A DNA stretch of 64,000 nt from Paralithodes platypus (lineage: Eukaryota; Arthropoda; Malacostraca; Decapoda; Lithodidae), in NCBI GenBank assembly GCA_032716605.1, contig CM064580.1:34112728-34176727 (forward strand), read 5' to 3'. This document shows, one piece after another, positions 1 to 9,894 of this stretch. The first letter of the stretch is position 1. Every line of letters starts with the position of its first letter. The notes beneath the pieces were generated by a model. That model made no database searches, was not told where the DNA came from, and saw only the letters and a list, made by a program, of their open reading frames with translations. The position numbers and the translations under genes are program-made.

Positions 1-2807
1 CAAAAGATCCCCAAAATGGTGTCAGAATAAATGTTGACCATCTAAAATTGACGATCCTCTTGTGTGATACCCGTTCAACTTAACTAGATTTCTTGCCCTG
101 TTTCTATCTTGCTTCCTTTCACGAATAACCTTGTTTTCCATCCCCACTCTTACCTTGCTTTTTCCACGACTAGCTAAAATGTTTGTATCGTCATTCCTCT
201 CCTTTTCTCTTCCAAGGCTAACTATATATATATACAGTATATTTATCTCCCTAACTCTCTCCTTGCTTCTTATTGGAATAAAATTAACGTATTAGTCCCC
301 CTAATCCTCACCTTGCTTTTAACACGTCTAAAAAGCGTTTTGTGTGACCCTAATCCCCACCTTGTTGTATATGCAAAATGTAATATTTCCCTCCTTCCAT
401 CTGCAACTAGTTTACACCTTCCTCCTCCCCTTCCTTCTCTCCTCCCTACCTAAATCTTCACTTCACCGCCCCCCCCCCCCTTCTCTCTTATTTCTCCTCC
501 CCCTTCTGGCCCCTCCCTTTACTTCTGCCTAGCCATTAACCTTCCTCTCCTCTCTCTCCCTCTTCTCTCCGCAGGCGTCGTCTAGTTCTAGCTGCTTCCC
601 TCCCTCCCCCATTTCTTCTATACCTCGGCACCTTCCTCCTCTCGACCAAAACAACCTACAGTTCGCCTTAGTCTCCGCGTGAGCCACGATCCCCTACACA
701 CGACCTCCTCCATACAGTGCCTCCTTCGCAGATCCATTTACGACCTTGGTTAGCAATATCCTGGGGTAATTCTGGAAACAATGTGGACAATAATAAAGTA
801 GGGTCTTGCAATATAGCATGGCCTCATCTCTTCCACGCTACTCAGCGAATTGTGCACTGAATCATCAATTAGGACTTTGGAAAATTTGCGCATTTACGCA
901 TCGCAGCCTTTGAAGTATATACTCTGTGTTTTGACGATAGTGAATGTGTATATGAACTTGTCAAGCATTCCAACGTAAATCCCTCTCTCATCTCTTAGAT
1001 ATATTTAAGCATTAGTTAGTATAAAAATGTTGTTGTTTATGCGGTTGTAGAAGCTAGACGCCAATAAAGCCGCCGAACGCCTCCCAATGTCGAGATGAAA
1101 GCCGGGCTGCAGAACGTGGGTGTCAAGATAATTAACTTGAAACGGAATGTTTGTTTTGGCCGGCCGATTGACGGTGACAACAAACTGATAAATTCCGTCT
1201 AGAGCTTTGCTATGCGTAAACAAAAATACGTTGTAGGTAATTGTATATACGTATGGAAATAAATATTTTTGTATATTTGTTTACTATAGCATCAGAGCCT
1301 GCAATGAAATTTTTGCATATTTTGAACCACCAACAGAGGCAGAACACCGATATAATCCATTTATAAAGTTACTGTGAAGTATACATTGAACAATTAATAT
1401 ATCTAGGTAGACGATAATACCATCAATAAACATAAAAATGCATGATAAGTAAGTTTGAATAATAAGTCTATTTTGACGAGGGACTTGACAATGACAGCGT
1501 ACTGATATATCCGTGTCAGTGACCCGTCCTGAACATTCCAAGGTGTCATAGTGAGAGCAAACGAATATATAAAGCATTGTACCGATATCATGGAAACAAT
1601 TACAATAAGTTACAACATATAGAGCGTGCCCTACTAGTTAATCGTGGTTTTGGCATGTAACTTTTTATTTTACTATTTATTTATTTACATATATCTTTAT
1701 TTGTTTGTTTGAGTTTGCGTTTTTCTTTGTGGCGGTGATGAAAGTGGATAACGAAATCTTACACTGAAAAACCTACTTGCGTTAATCTATATTCTCACAC
1801 AAAATATTACAAAGATTCCTGCTTATGTTTCTTAGTTAGTCCGCCTTTTCTATTCAAAGTTTCTCCGGCTTCAATAATAAATGACAAATTGCCTATTAAT
1901 TCATTGTTAGCTTAACTCGCAACAATGTTGTCCGTTTTTTCTTAAATGCAGATAAATTGTCTTGTCCCCATCTCCATTGCTTAGCTATTACAAAGATTTT
2001 ATAGCGATATGTGTTTTTGTTTTTTTACAAATTCGACGTAAATATACAGCAGAAACGTGGCGGTGTCTTATTTTTCCATTAACTATCGAGATGTTAAGCG
2101 ACTATAGTTTCCGCCAGTTGAAAACAAAATCTAGTATAGTTAAATATTAGCCGAAAATTCTGACTACCCAAAGCCAGTAATCTGGAAGAGGATATCACAT
2201 CATTGGAAAAATTTATGCTTTTACAGCATCATACAAATATTAAAATTGTATTATTATGCCGTGTTGTGAGAAGTACGGCCACGCCCAAAAGTAGTGTTTT
2301 ACCTCATTAATTTAAAATTATGCTATATATTCACAAAAATCACTACCCAAATATTTGAAGCGTGAAATGGCCTTTATACAAATGATTATTTTTGTTCATA
2401 TGTCAATAGAGAAAATTACAAATGAAGTTTTGAAAATGGGACAAGACTTTCGTGCAGGATTGTACAAGCAAATATGCGTAAGAGCGCTGGCAAGAGATAT
2501 AAGTGGCCAGGTGAAGGTTCCTTTTGTGAGACAGTAACACACTTATGTACAGTACCGTGCTTGATATATCTCCCTTCGATTTTGTCTGTTCGTTCCTTGT
2601 GCATCAAATTATCACCACAGAAAGCTAGATATTTGTACGGCGACTCGATAACTTTGTCCACGTACATCTTAACGATACGGATGTTCTACAATTTTGCGGC
2701 AAGCTTGTGTACGGAGGTAAGTTTCGGGAATCATTCTGGAAATTACTAATTCTGATGTTAGTCCATTCTAACAAATTATTAATGTTATCGGTCCATAACT
2801 GTTCAGG

Positions 2808-2809
<2 letters not shown>
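1..2809. other. Non-coding, low-complexity sequence; no gene recognised
   Basis: No open frame here carries a domain I recognise. Positions 400-560 are a C/T-rich tract whose short open frame is only low-complexity Leu/Pro/Ser. Around 222-243 there is a short TA tract with the interruption ACAGT that recurs in other microsatellites of this window. Two weakly similar segments at about 1105-1205 and 1430-1530 are treated as a finding. The rest is AT-rich sequence in which I see nothing. Confidence 0.6.

Positions 2810-2903
<94 letters not shown>
2810..2903. repeat. (CT)n microsatellite, about 94 bp
   Basis: An uninterrupted CT dinucleotide run. The open frame across it (Leu-Ser repeats) is an artefact of the repeat. 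Confidence 0.97.
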
Positions 2904-2905
<2 letters not shown>

Positions 2906-3072
2906 CTATCGATCTATCTAGCTATCTATCTATCTGTTATCTAATCCCAAACACCCTGCCCTAGATAAACCACCAGTACCAGTAATAAAAGACGATCAGG
3001 CTCTCAACAGCTACCGAACAATTAATTGCTGTCGAACTCTTCCATAAATGTAAGATCCATTAACACTCTTAA

Positions 3073-3310
3073 AACAATCAAAATAATGCATTTCAATGCC
3101 AGAAGTCTATGAAATAAGATAGACGAACTAAGACATACATTATTAGATGAACAAAAATATACATAATGGCGATAACAAACTCATCTAGACATAAACAATA
3201 ACGATTTCATACAAGAATGCCAAATTAATTGAATAATATTAATAACAGATTAGGGAAGAGAGGAGACCGTGTGGTACTCTACATCAAACAAGGTATTTGC
3301 TCAGTTAAGG
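3073..3310 (+). pseudogene. Older CR1-like LINE, endonuclease domain, part 1
   Basis: In the frame starting near 3079 the translation reads IMHFNARSL, a stop, then NKIDELRHTLLDEQKYT. This is the characteristic N-terminus of an APE-type (apurinic endonuclease-like) LINE endonuclease. It continues through a decayed equivalent of the ITETWL segment and a GGVVLYIK-like segment (DRVVLYIKQGI at about 3265-3300). Several stops interrupt it. The endonuclease would nick target DNA for target-primed reverse transcription. Sequence after about 3310 switches abruptly to the pre-RT region of a second LINE, and the missing endonuclease half resumes at about 6074. I infer that a younger LINE inserted here. 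The exact junction is uncertain by tens of bases. Confidence 0.72.
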
Positions 3311-5346
3311 TTCCAATTGCTTCTAATAACTCAGCACTTTTAAGTGTAGATACATACGATAATTTTATCAAGTCAGTATTCAATGCACAAAATAAATACA
3401 TCCCCAAAAGAAAATTTAGATCAACACAGAACCAACCCAAATGGATGAATAATAGACTATTAGATCTTCTAGGACAAAAGAGAGGAATATATAGAAAAAT
3501 TAGGAAAGGCGAAATTCACCTACTTGCTTACTATCAGAATCTATCAAGACAGGTCAAAAAGGATATTAGGAAAGAAAAAAGAAATTATGAAATTAAGGTT
3601 GCCAATGACTCAAAAAATAATCCTAACGCTTTTTACCAACTATATAAATCCAAGGTTAGAGATGTAATTGGTCCCCTTAAAACTTCGATAGGAGAAATGA
3701 CAGAAAATGATTTAGAAATGTGCAGTACATTAAATAATCAATTTCTTTCCGTTTTCACTAATGAAAATTTGGCACAGTTTCCAGAAGTCCGTAAGGTATA
3801 TAGCGATAGTATAGAAAATAGGTTAAGTACGGTTACTATAAGTAGAAATGATGTGCTTAAGGAAATTGACAGACTGAAACCTCATAAATCGCCTGGTCCT
3901 GATGAGGTATATGCTAGAGTATTAAAAGAATGTAGGGATGAGTTAAGTTACCCATTAACATTTTTATTTAACAAGTCATTGGAGACAGGTATAGTTCCAG
4001 AAGCTTGGAAGCTTGCAAACGTAGTTCCGATCTTCAAAAAAGGTGACAAATCAATAGCATCCAATTACCGTCCCATTAGTCTTACATCAATCATAGGAAA
4101 GCTACTAGAGTCAATTATTGCTAGTAAAATTAGAAACCACTTAGATACATTTAATTTAATAAATTCTTCTCAGCATGGATTCACTCAGGGACGTTCTTGC
4201 CTTACTAATTTGCTTAGTTTTTTCTCAGAGGTATATGAAGCAGTAGATAATGACAAGTCATATGATATAATATATTTAGATTTCAGTAAAGCTTTCGACA
4301 GAGTCCCCCATGAGAGATTGATGAGAAAGGTTGAGGCGCATGGAATAGGTGGGGCGTTGTTGGGATGGATTAGGTCATGGCTAATTGGTAGGAAGCAGAG
4401 AGTCAGCATAAATGGTACGAAGTCAGAATGGGGAGCAGTCAAAAGTGGTGTCCCCCAGGGATCTGTATTAGGTCCTCTGTTGTTTGTTATATACATAAAT
4501 GACCTTGATTTAGGTATAACTAGTAGGATAAGTAAATTTGCAGACGATACCAAAATGGGGAGAACAATTGATTCAGATAGAGATATAGAGTGCCTCCATA
4601 GGGATCTAGATACCTTACACGAATGGTCAGTAAATTGGCAGATGAAGTTTAACATTGACAAATGCAAGGTATTAAAGATAGGGAAGATGCATACAAATGT
4701 TAAATATAAACTAGCTAATGTGGAATTAGAAAACTCGAATTGTGAGAAAGATCTAGGTGTGTTTGTTAGCAATGATTTGAAGCCTAGACAACAGTGTATA
4801 AGCGTTCGAAACAAGGCAAACAGGATTCTCGGGTTCATCTCTAGGAGTGTGAGTAACAGAACTGCTGATGTTATCTTAAAACTTTACTTGTCATTAGTGA
4901 GACCCCATATGGATTACGTTGTTCAATTTTGGTGTCCTTATTACAGAATGGACATAGATTCATTGGAGAGAGTACAACGTAGAATGACAAAAATGATCCA
5001 TAATATTAGAAATCTTCCGTATAAAGAAAGGTTGAAGAAATTAGGCTTACATTCGTTAGAGAGACGCAGAGTTAGAGGGGATATGATAGAGGTGTTCAAG
5101 TGGTTTAGTGGGATTAACAAAGGGGACATGACAAATGTACTAAAGCTCAGTGATAGCGAAAGAACTCGTACCAATGGTTTCAAATTAGATAAATTTCGTT
5201 TCAGAAAAGATATAGGCAAATATTGGTTTGGTAACAGAGTTGTAGATGGGTGGAATGGACTACCAAGTGCTATAGTGGGATTAAAAACGATAGGGAGCTT
5301 TAAGATAAAATTGGATAAGCATATGGACGAGAAGGGTTGGGTGTGA
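3229..5346 (+). CDS. CR1/Jockey-like LINE reverse transcriptase ORF (5'-truncated, chimeric start)
   Basis: A 705-codon open frame. About residues 28-205 are the pre-RT linker, rich in Lys/Arg, with a QPKW segment typical of CR1-like ORF2. The reverse transcriptase spans about 210-480: KSPGPDE at 220, RPISLTS at 281, YLDFSKAFDRVP with the first catalytic Asp at 351, GVPQGSVLGP at 407, and FADD with the catalytic Asp pair at 439-440. The C-terminal thumb runs to residue 705 without a stop. The frame opens with TTG and its first 25-30 residues belong to an older, interrupted LINE, so there is no genuine start codon. The endonuclease is absent because the copy is 5'-truncated. The RT itself looks intact. 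The clade call (CR1-like) rests on the protein and on the octamer-type LINE 3' end nearby. Confidence 0.88.
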   Translation: MNNINNRLGKRGDRVVLYIKQGICSVKVPIASNNSALLSVDTYDNFIKSVFNAQNKYIPKRKFRSTQNQPKWMNNRLLDLLGQKRGIYRKIRKGEIHLLAYYQNLSRQVKKDIRKEKRNYEIKVANDSKNNPNAFYQLYKSKVRDVIGPLKTSIGEMTENDLEMCSTLNNQFLSVFTNENLAQFPEVRKVYSDSIENRLSTVTISRNDVLKEIDRLKPHKSPGPDEVYARVLKECRDELSYPLTFLFNKSLETGIVPEAWKLANVVPIFKKGDKSIASNYRPISLTSIIGKLLESIIASKIRNHLDTFNLINSSQHGFTQGRSCLTNLLSFFSEVYEAVDNDKSYDIIYLDFSKAFDRVPHERLMRKVEAHGIGGALLGWIRSWLIGRKQRVSINGTKSEWGAVKSGVPQGSVLGPLLFVIYINDLDLGITSRISKFADDTKMGRTIDSDRDIECLHRDLDTLHEWSVNWQMKFNIDKCKVLKIGKMHTNVKYKLANVELENSNCEKDLGVFVSNDLKPRQQCISVRNKANRILGFISRSVSNRTADVILKLYLSLVRPHMDYVVQFWCPYYRMDIDSLERVQRRMTKMIHNIRNLPYKERLKKLGLHSLERRRVRGDMIEVFKWFSGINKGDMTNVLKLSDSERTRTNGFKLDKFRFRKDIGKYWFGNRVVDGWNGLPSAIVGLKTIGSFKIKLDKHMDEKGWV

Positions 5347-5423
5347 AGGGGGATCAGCAGGGTTGGGCCAATCAGCGCTCTGCAGACCCCGTAATCCTGC
5401 GTTAATCTCTAACCTCTCTCTTA
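3310..5423 (+). mobile_element. Younger 5'-truncated CR1-like LINE body and start of its 3' UTR
   Basis: Extent inferred from the switch out of the older endonuclease at about 3310. After the stop at 5346 comes a 3' UTR segment with GGGCCAATCAGC and CTCTGCAGAC. This is closely similar to the LINE 3' end at 5998-6050 (GGCCAATCGG, TTTCTGCAGACTCCC). The UTR is then interrupted by the SINE beginning at about 5424. Confidence 0.6.
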
Positions 5424-5924
5424 AGGGGAGGTGTGGTGGAGTGGTCATGCCACTGGATTAGTAATCCAATGGACCCGGGTTCAAATCCCGATATGTCAAT
5501 GGGAAGATATTATTGGGATTGAATTTGTGCTGTATCTAGTATCAGTGCATTACCACAAAACCCACCGAAATGCCAAAAAAATACCCTCATTGTTCCCTGA
5601 TTAAAATAACACTGTATGAATATTCCCATATTCAAAATATGTTACAGGGGGACAATGCCTAGTGAGTTCACTGCTCAATAGGTGGCGTTCTGAGAGTGAG
5701 GGTCTGAGTCTGGAGGGTGAGACGGTGAAGCGCTTGGGCGAAGCAACCGGCCGCTCCAGAGATGGAGCTGCTTCGAGCCATGATGGATGCTTCGCAAGTC
5801 TCACTCCCCAGACTGGAACAAGACCTCACGGGCTTCACCGTGTTGAGCGGTGGAATGTACAGGCTCTCAGCCTATGCCCGAGAGGGAGTAGTTGGATTAT
5901 AGAAGAAAAAAAACAAAAAAAAAA
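5424..5924 (+). mobile_element. tRNA-derived SINE, about 500 bp, A-rich 3' end
   Basis: The head at about 5424-5497 resembles a tRNA. It has a pol III A box (TGGTGGAGTGG, 5434-5444), an anticodon-like stem-loop TGGA-TTAGTAA-TCCA at about 5453-5467, and a B box GGTTCAAATCC at 5478-5488. An unrelated body follows and ends in an A-rich tail (5902-5924). The last ~110 bp before the tail recur at 9627-9740, again followed by an A-rich tail, showing that this is a dispersed family. It lies in the 3' region of the LINE at 3310-5423. I could not define target-site duplications. The 5' boundary is approximate. Confidence 0.72.
5434..5488 (+). promoter_or_regulatory. Internal pol III promoter (A and B boxes) of the SINE
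   Basis: The A box is TGGTGGAGTGG at 5434-5444 and the B box is GGTTCAAATCC at 5478-5488. The 33 bp between them matches normal tRNA spacing. The anticodon triplet in the loop reads AGT, but the rest of the body is not a tRNA, so this is a SINE promoter and not a tRNA gene. Confidence 0.7.
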
Positions 5925-5929
5925 CGTTT

Positions 5930-6073
5930 TGGTAAGATGATCCTCAGGGTATTAGAGTGTTGAGCCTATAATTGGGCTTTGTAATTGGGGTTGTGTGGGA
6001 CAGGGATCTGCCTTGCTTAGGCCAATCGGCTTTCTGCAGACTCCCATTTTCTTATGTTCTTATGTTCTTATGT
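5930..6073 (+). mobile_element. CR1-like LINE 3' end with terminal octamer repeats
   Basis: The segment contains GGGATCTGCC, GGCCAATCGG and CTGCAGACTCCC and ends in about three tandem copies of TTCTTATG (6048-6073). Short terminal octamer repeats are a recognised feature of CR1-clade LINEs. It may be the true 3' terminus of the truncated LINE at 3310-5423, displaced by the SINE, or an additional 3'-end fragment. Both would explain why the older LINE resumes immediately afterwards. Confidence 0.7.
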
Positions 6074-6835
6074 AAACATTAATAACAAGAATGTGGATAT
6101 TAATGTGGTTGTTGTATTTCGGGGCCCAACACATACTATCAATGAGGATATAGCACTATGCAATACTCTTTAAAACAAAAACTGTCAAAAAGAAACCCTT
6201 ATGATATTTTTGTTTTGTTTTGCCTATATCCAATGGAGAGAATTAAAAGAATCTGTTCATGCACCAGAACAAATTACCAATTATATTAAAGATATCTTCC
6301 TACGTCAAATAGTCAAGATACCCACGAGGGACGATAATATTTTAGAAATATAGTAATAATCACGACCCACGATAATATGATATCTGACCAAGAATTTGGG
6401 GAAATACCATCTGGCTGTGACTATAATATTATCAGGTTCTCCAGAATAATATGTCGCATACTAACAGTACTGGCGAAACTTTCATTCCCAATTAAAGTAT
6501 GGCGAACATTAATAGCCTAAAAGATGAACTAAAAGACATCCATTTGCATCTCGAAGGACTCACCAATATTGACGATTAATGGGAAAGATTCAAAGAAATA
6601 TACGTGCGTCCCCGTGCACAAAATACGCAGTGAAACTAAACAAACTCCTTTGATACGATATTTGTTTCAGTAGAGCTATTAGGGAAAGAAACTGTTTACA
6701 TAGATTAAAAGAGAAACAAATAATAATACCATACTCGGTCATCAGAAGGAAGGTAGTCTCGCTTATAACAAACGGCAAAGAGGAAATATGAAATCAGTAT
6801 AGTTAAATATAGTAAGACAAATCAGAAGCAATGTT
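6074..6835 (+). pseudogene. Older CR1-like LINE, endonuclease domain part 2 and pre-RT region
   Basis: Straight after the octamer repeats a decayed reading frame gives NKNVDINVVVVFRGPTHT, matching the YRPP segment of LINE endonucleases. Further on IPTRDDNILEI corresponds to the PTR.NNILDL block, and EFGEIPSGCDYNIIRF to the G-SDH/CDH...IRF block. It then passes into a linker (ERFKEIY). Stops and frameshifts are frequent, and the frame shifts at about 6350. Together with 3073-3310 this forms one APE-type endonuclease split by about 2.76 kb of younger insertions. Confidence 0.72.
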
Positions 6836-7320
6836 AGTTATACTGTATACACAGTAACAAACAAATTAGCCGCGTTTGTACCGGCAACGTCTTTTTGCTT
6901 GCTATATCTAGACGATTTGGTGCGGTTTAAGAAGGACCTGTGGTAGTAAAAAGGGTTAAGCGAGATAGTTTGAAAGTCTGTTAATTTGCTGGAGGCCTTT
7001 TTAAATAGACTAAAATCGTTTAATAGTAGCCATAATAAAGTTAAAAGGACGGCACCGGTACTGAAGGGGCTAACAGTGCTATGGCGTCCATACTTCATAC
7101 TCAAGGCGTTCTAAAAAACAGATACAAATTACATAGGCTCTACCGTTAACGATTATTTATACGCTGTTTTGACCACTGTTATCAACATGGAGACTCCACA
7201 AGCTACTAATCAAACTTGCAAAGTTGTAATTTGTGATATCGAAATCATTCAATCAAATGTAATAAGAAAGTTTGATACACTGAAAATAAATAAATATCTC
7301 AGTAGACGGTTTTATTCAGC
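6836..7320. other. No gene seen; short dispersed-repeat end at about 6905-6957
   Basis: No coding signal recognised. The segment AGACGATTTGGTGCGGTTTA followed by AAGAAGGACCTGTGG and GTAGTAAAAAGGGTTAA (about 6908-6957) has an inverted counterpart at about 7848-7890. It has weaker relatives at 50410-50450 and 51473-51510, so it is probably one end of another dispersed repeat. Confidence 0.4.
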
Positions 7321-7807
7321 TTAACCCATTCGTAGCGGGGCCCGACTTTAAGTCCTTATCTAAAAACCTGGACTATGTGGCGGGGCCCGACTTTAGTCTG
7401 TGTGCAATTTTGGCGCAATATTGGCTCTGAGAGAGAGACGAGCGAAGGGAGGAGCGTAGGTTGCCTCATGACCGCTCGCCACGGCTGCCTTGGGCCTACG
7501 GACATCTACTCCACACACATCCACCCTCCCTCCCTCGCTACACACGTAATTATGTAACAAAATGACCGTATTTTAGCGATTTTGCCCTTCGGTTGCACGA
7601 TCGTTGCAAGACAACCAGTGATCGTAGAAGGATGGTTCAGGTGTCATTGGAAAGCTCAATGAACGCCCTTTCAGGGATACATAATTGTATTACGCTCTGG
7701 CTCTTGTTTATGCATGAAAAAGAGCACGGAATCAAGGCCATTTATGGTCAAACCACCCGCTGGGCAGTACGTAGAAATTACCGCCTAGGCCGCTCGTAAG
7801 GTGTTAA
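7321..7807 (+). mobile_element. TTAA-flanked MITE, family 1, copy A
   Basis: The element is bounded by TTAA at 7321-7324 and 7804-7807. The left end reads CCCATTCGTAGCGG; the right end, read inward on the other strand, is CACCTTACGAGCGG. Three further copies occur at 13933-14419, 33353-33844 and 54035-54522. All share CTTTCAGGGATA-type and CGCTGGGCGGTA-type internal blocks and a subterminal hairpin (GGCGGTA paired with TACCGCC). There is no transposase, so it is non-autonomous. TTAA targets point to piggyBac-type mobilisation in trans, which is an inference. Confidence 0.85.
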
Positions 7808-8451
7808 AAATGTCCTCCATCACCTAATAGCCTTCGAAGTATCTCACTTAACCCTTTTTACTACCACACATACTTTTAAAACCGCACAAAAAAATATAAA
7901 TATTGCTAGAATAATATTAAAAAGCACGTCTGTCTCCGGTACAGTAGGGGTTGTTGTTGTTTGTTGCTGTTCCCCAGGCTGCCTGGCCGAACAGCCCCAA
8001 GGCCCCGAGCAAGACCAAGGCCATAACCGAGCGCCCCCTCAGAACCCTCCCTGCCTACCACAATAAAGCCTGGGTGACCGAAGCCACTCCATGCCGGGGA
8101 GCCGAGGAGGGTGCGAAAACGCCCGGGAAACCAAAGCCCCACCCAGGGCCCTGTGCCCCTCAGCAATTATGATGAGAAAGTTGAGGGGCAAAGGAAAAAT
8201 GTGACGCTTTGGCTTCCAATCTTGGTAGATTGGGAGGTCAATCCACGGAAGAGACGCCGTCACTTGAGATTTAGAAAATATATAAGTAAAAGGAACAGTC
8301 AGATTAAACTATGGATATGGCAGAGATCGCTCAGTTCTCACTCTGATAGACCAGCCCATCACCACATGACTAGAACCCAATCCTCTCAGCATCAGCTAGG
8401 AAAGGCCCTAGAAAGCAGCCTTCGGCGGGGGAATAGCTCCCCTATTTCAAC
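7808..8451. other. No gene; locally GC-rich block at about 7960-8170
   Basis: A GC-rich stretch in AT-rich surroundings. The open frames on both strands (for example 8111-8581) have no recognisable domain and continue into the tandem repeat at 8452, so I do not call a gene. Confidence 0.5.
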
Positions 8452-8543
8452 CCCTTTCGGGGTTGGGCACCCGCCCTTTCGGGGTTGGGCACCCGCCCCT
8501 TTCGGGGTTGGGCACCCGCCCCTTTCGGGGTTGGGCACCCGTC
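8452..8543. repeat. Tandem repeat, about 24-25 bp unit, 4 copies
   Basis: The unit contains TTTCGGGGTTGGGCACCCG and is repeated about four times with 0-1 bp length changes. It produces an Arg/Gly/Pro-rich frame that is not a gene. Confidence 0.93.
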
Positions 8544-9241
8544 CAGTAGGGGTTAAGACAACTACTGTACTACTATTATAACCATCATCACTACTCCTAT
8601 CACCATCATTACTACAACTATCACCCATATCAATACTATTATTAAGTTGTTTTTCTCTGTATTTTACAATATTTCTTATCAGAGTAGATGCAGATTATAT
8701 TTTTCCGGATGTACAGTACACGGGTGACATGGGACAAAGGTGTGTTACTGCACAAAGGTCATTAACAGTTTTACGTTGCTGCCACACAGTTGACACGCTA
8801 ACAAAGACGCGGTAAAGACATCTGGTTTGTTTATTAGAAAACAGAAACTGGACATGTGTCGATATTATGTACCAGTGGTATTATTTCTACCTTGATGACA
8901 ATTACATAGTTGCATACCAATATGTCTGATCGTTTATGCAGACTATCAGGAGCATAAGCAAATAATTGAAATCGTAGAATTATTTGAGACAATATTAGAA
9001 AATAAATTGAGATAACAGTTTCCGAAATTACCGTACTTAAGAAGATCCTTCATCACATGAGTAAAATTGCTTAATGTTAAGCTAACATTACAATGACGCC
9101 AACATATTTAAGGGGATAATCAACAAATTTGACAATTAATCCAACTTAACCTATTAAAGTGACATTTGTCCTATTATATGTATTGGTCATTTTACAGTCT
9201 ATTTATCATATAATTATGTAAACAACATTACACACAAAGTA
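8544..9241. other. AT-rich sequence, nothing recognised
   Basis: No coding potential, terminal repeats or RNA motif that I can support. Confidence 0.5.
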
Positions 9242-9443
9242 TTTTATTGTGTTACAGTATTATACAGTTGATGTTTTATTGTGTTACAGTATTATACAGT
9301 TGATGTTTTATTGTGTTACAGTATTATACAGTTGATGTTTTATTGTGTTACAGTATTATACAGTTGATGTTTTATTGTGTTACAGTATTATACAGTTGAT
9401 GTTTTATTGTGTTACAGTATTATACAGTTGATGTTTTATTTGT
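9242..9443. repeat. Perfect 32-bp minisatellite, 6.3 copies
   Basis: The unit starts TTTTATTGTGTTACAGTATT and ends ATACAGTTGATG. It begins at 9242, 9274, 9306, 9338, 9370 and 9402, followed by a partial copy from 9434. The full units appear identical, which implies recent expansion or homogenisation. Confidence 0.97.
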
Positions 9444-9626
9444 CGAAAAAGATTGATGCAAGCTATCCGTATATAAAAATAATATAAAGCACATGTAGCA
9501 TTACATGTAATTCCCGGATTTGCTTTGGCGAGGAATCCCGAAAATACTTGACTAAAAATATGTCCATCTGTATTCAAAGTATCTGGTGTACAAATTAAGC
9601 ATAGCAAGGAATCAATTGCTTGGTGA

Positions 9627-9764
9627 TGAGGCATCTCACTCCCTAGACTGGAACAAGACCTCACGGGCCTCACCGTGTTCAGCGGTTGAGTGTGCAGGCT
9701 CTCAGCCTATGCCCGAGAGGGAGTAGTTGGAATATATAAAAAAAATAAAAACAAAAATAAAAAA
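9627..9764 (+). mobile_element. SINE 3' fragment (second copy of the 5424-5924 family)
   Basis: The segment TCTCACTCCCTAGACTGGAA through GCCCGAGAGGGAGTAGTTGG matches 5800-5893 closely. It is followed by an A-rich tail (9737-9764). The copy is 5'-truncated and lacks the tRNA-like head. Confidence 0.85.
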
Positions 9765-9894
9765 GAGAAGCTCCAAGCCGGCATCCACTCTTTTGTTCAC
9801 TTCATATCAAAGACAGAACCCAGAGAGCCATCAAGATACCTCGCTACCTTAAAGATTCGCTATCAATAACAGAAGAACAATCGAGTATAACATT

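Noticed and set aside
344..532. Open frame in a C/T-rich tract
   Set aside because: Low-complexity Leu/Pro/Ser translation with no motif or context.
2707..2964. Open frame across the (CT)n run
   Set aside because: Ser-Leu repeat produced by the microsatellite.
4185..4838. Long minus-strand frame opposite the LINE RT
   Set aside because: Antisense shadow of a clearly conserved plus-strand RT.
5424..5500. A tRNA gene with anticodon AGT
   Set aside because: Only the promoter boxes and a partial anticodon arm are convincing, and the unit continues into a repeated non-tRNA body with an A-rich tail, so it is a SINE.
8392..8628. Minus-strand Pro/Gly/Arg frame
   Set aside because: Generated by the 24-25 bp tandem repeat.
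9242..9443. CRISPR-like array
   Set aside because: Units are contiguous with no spacers, and the genome is eukaryotic; it is a minisatellite.
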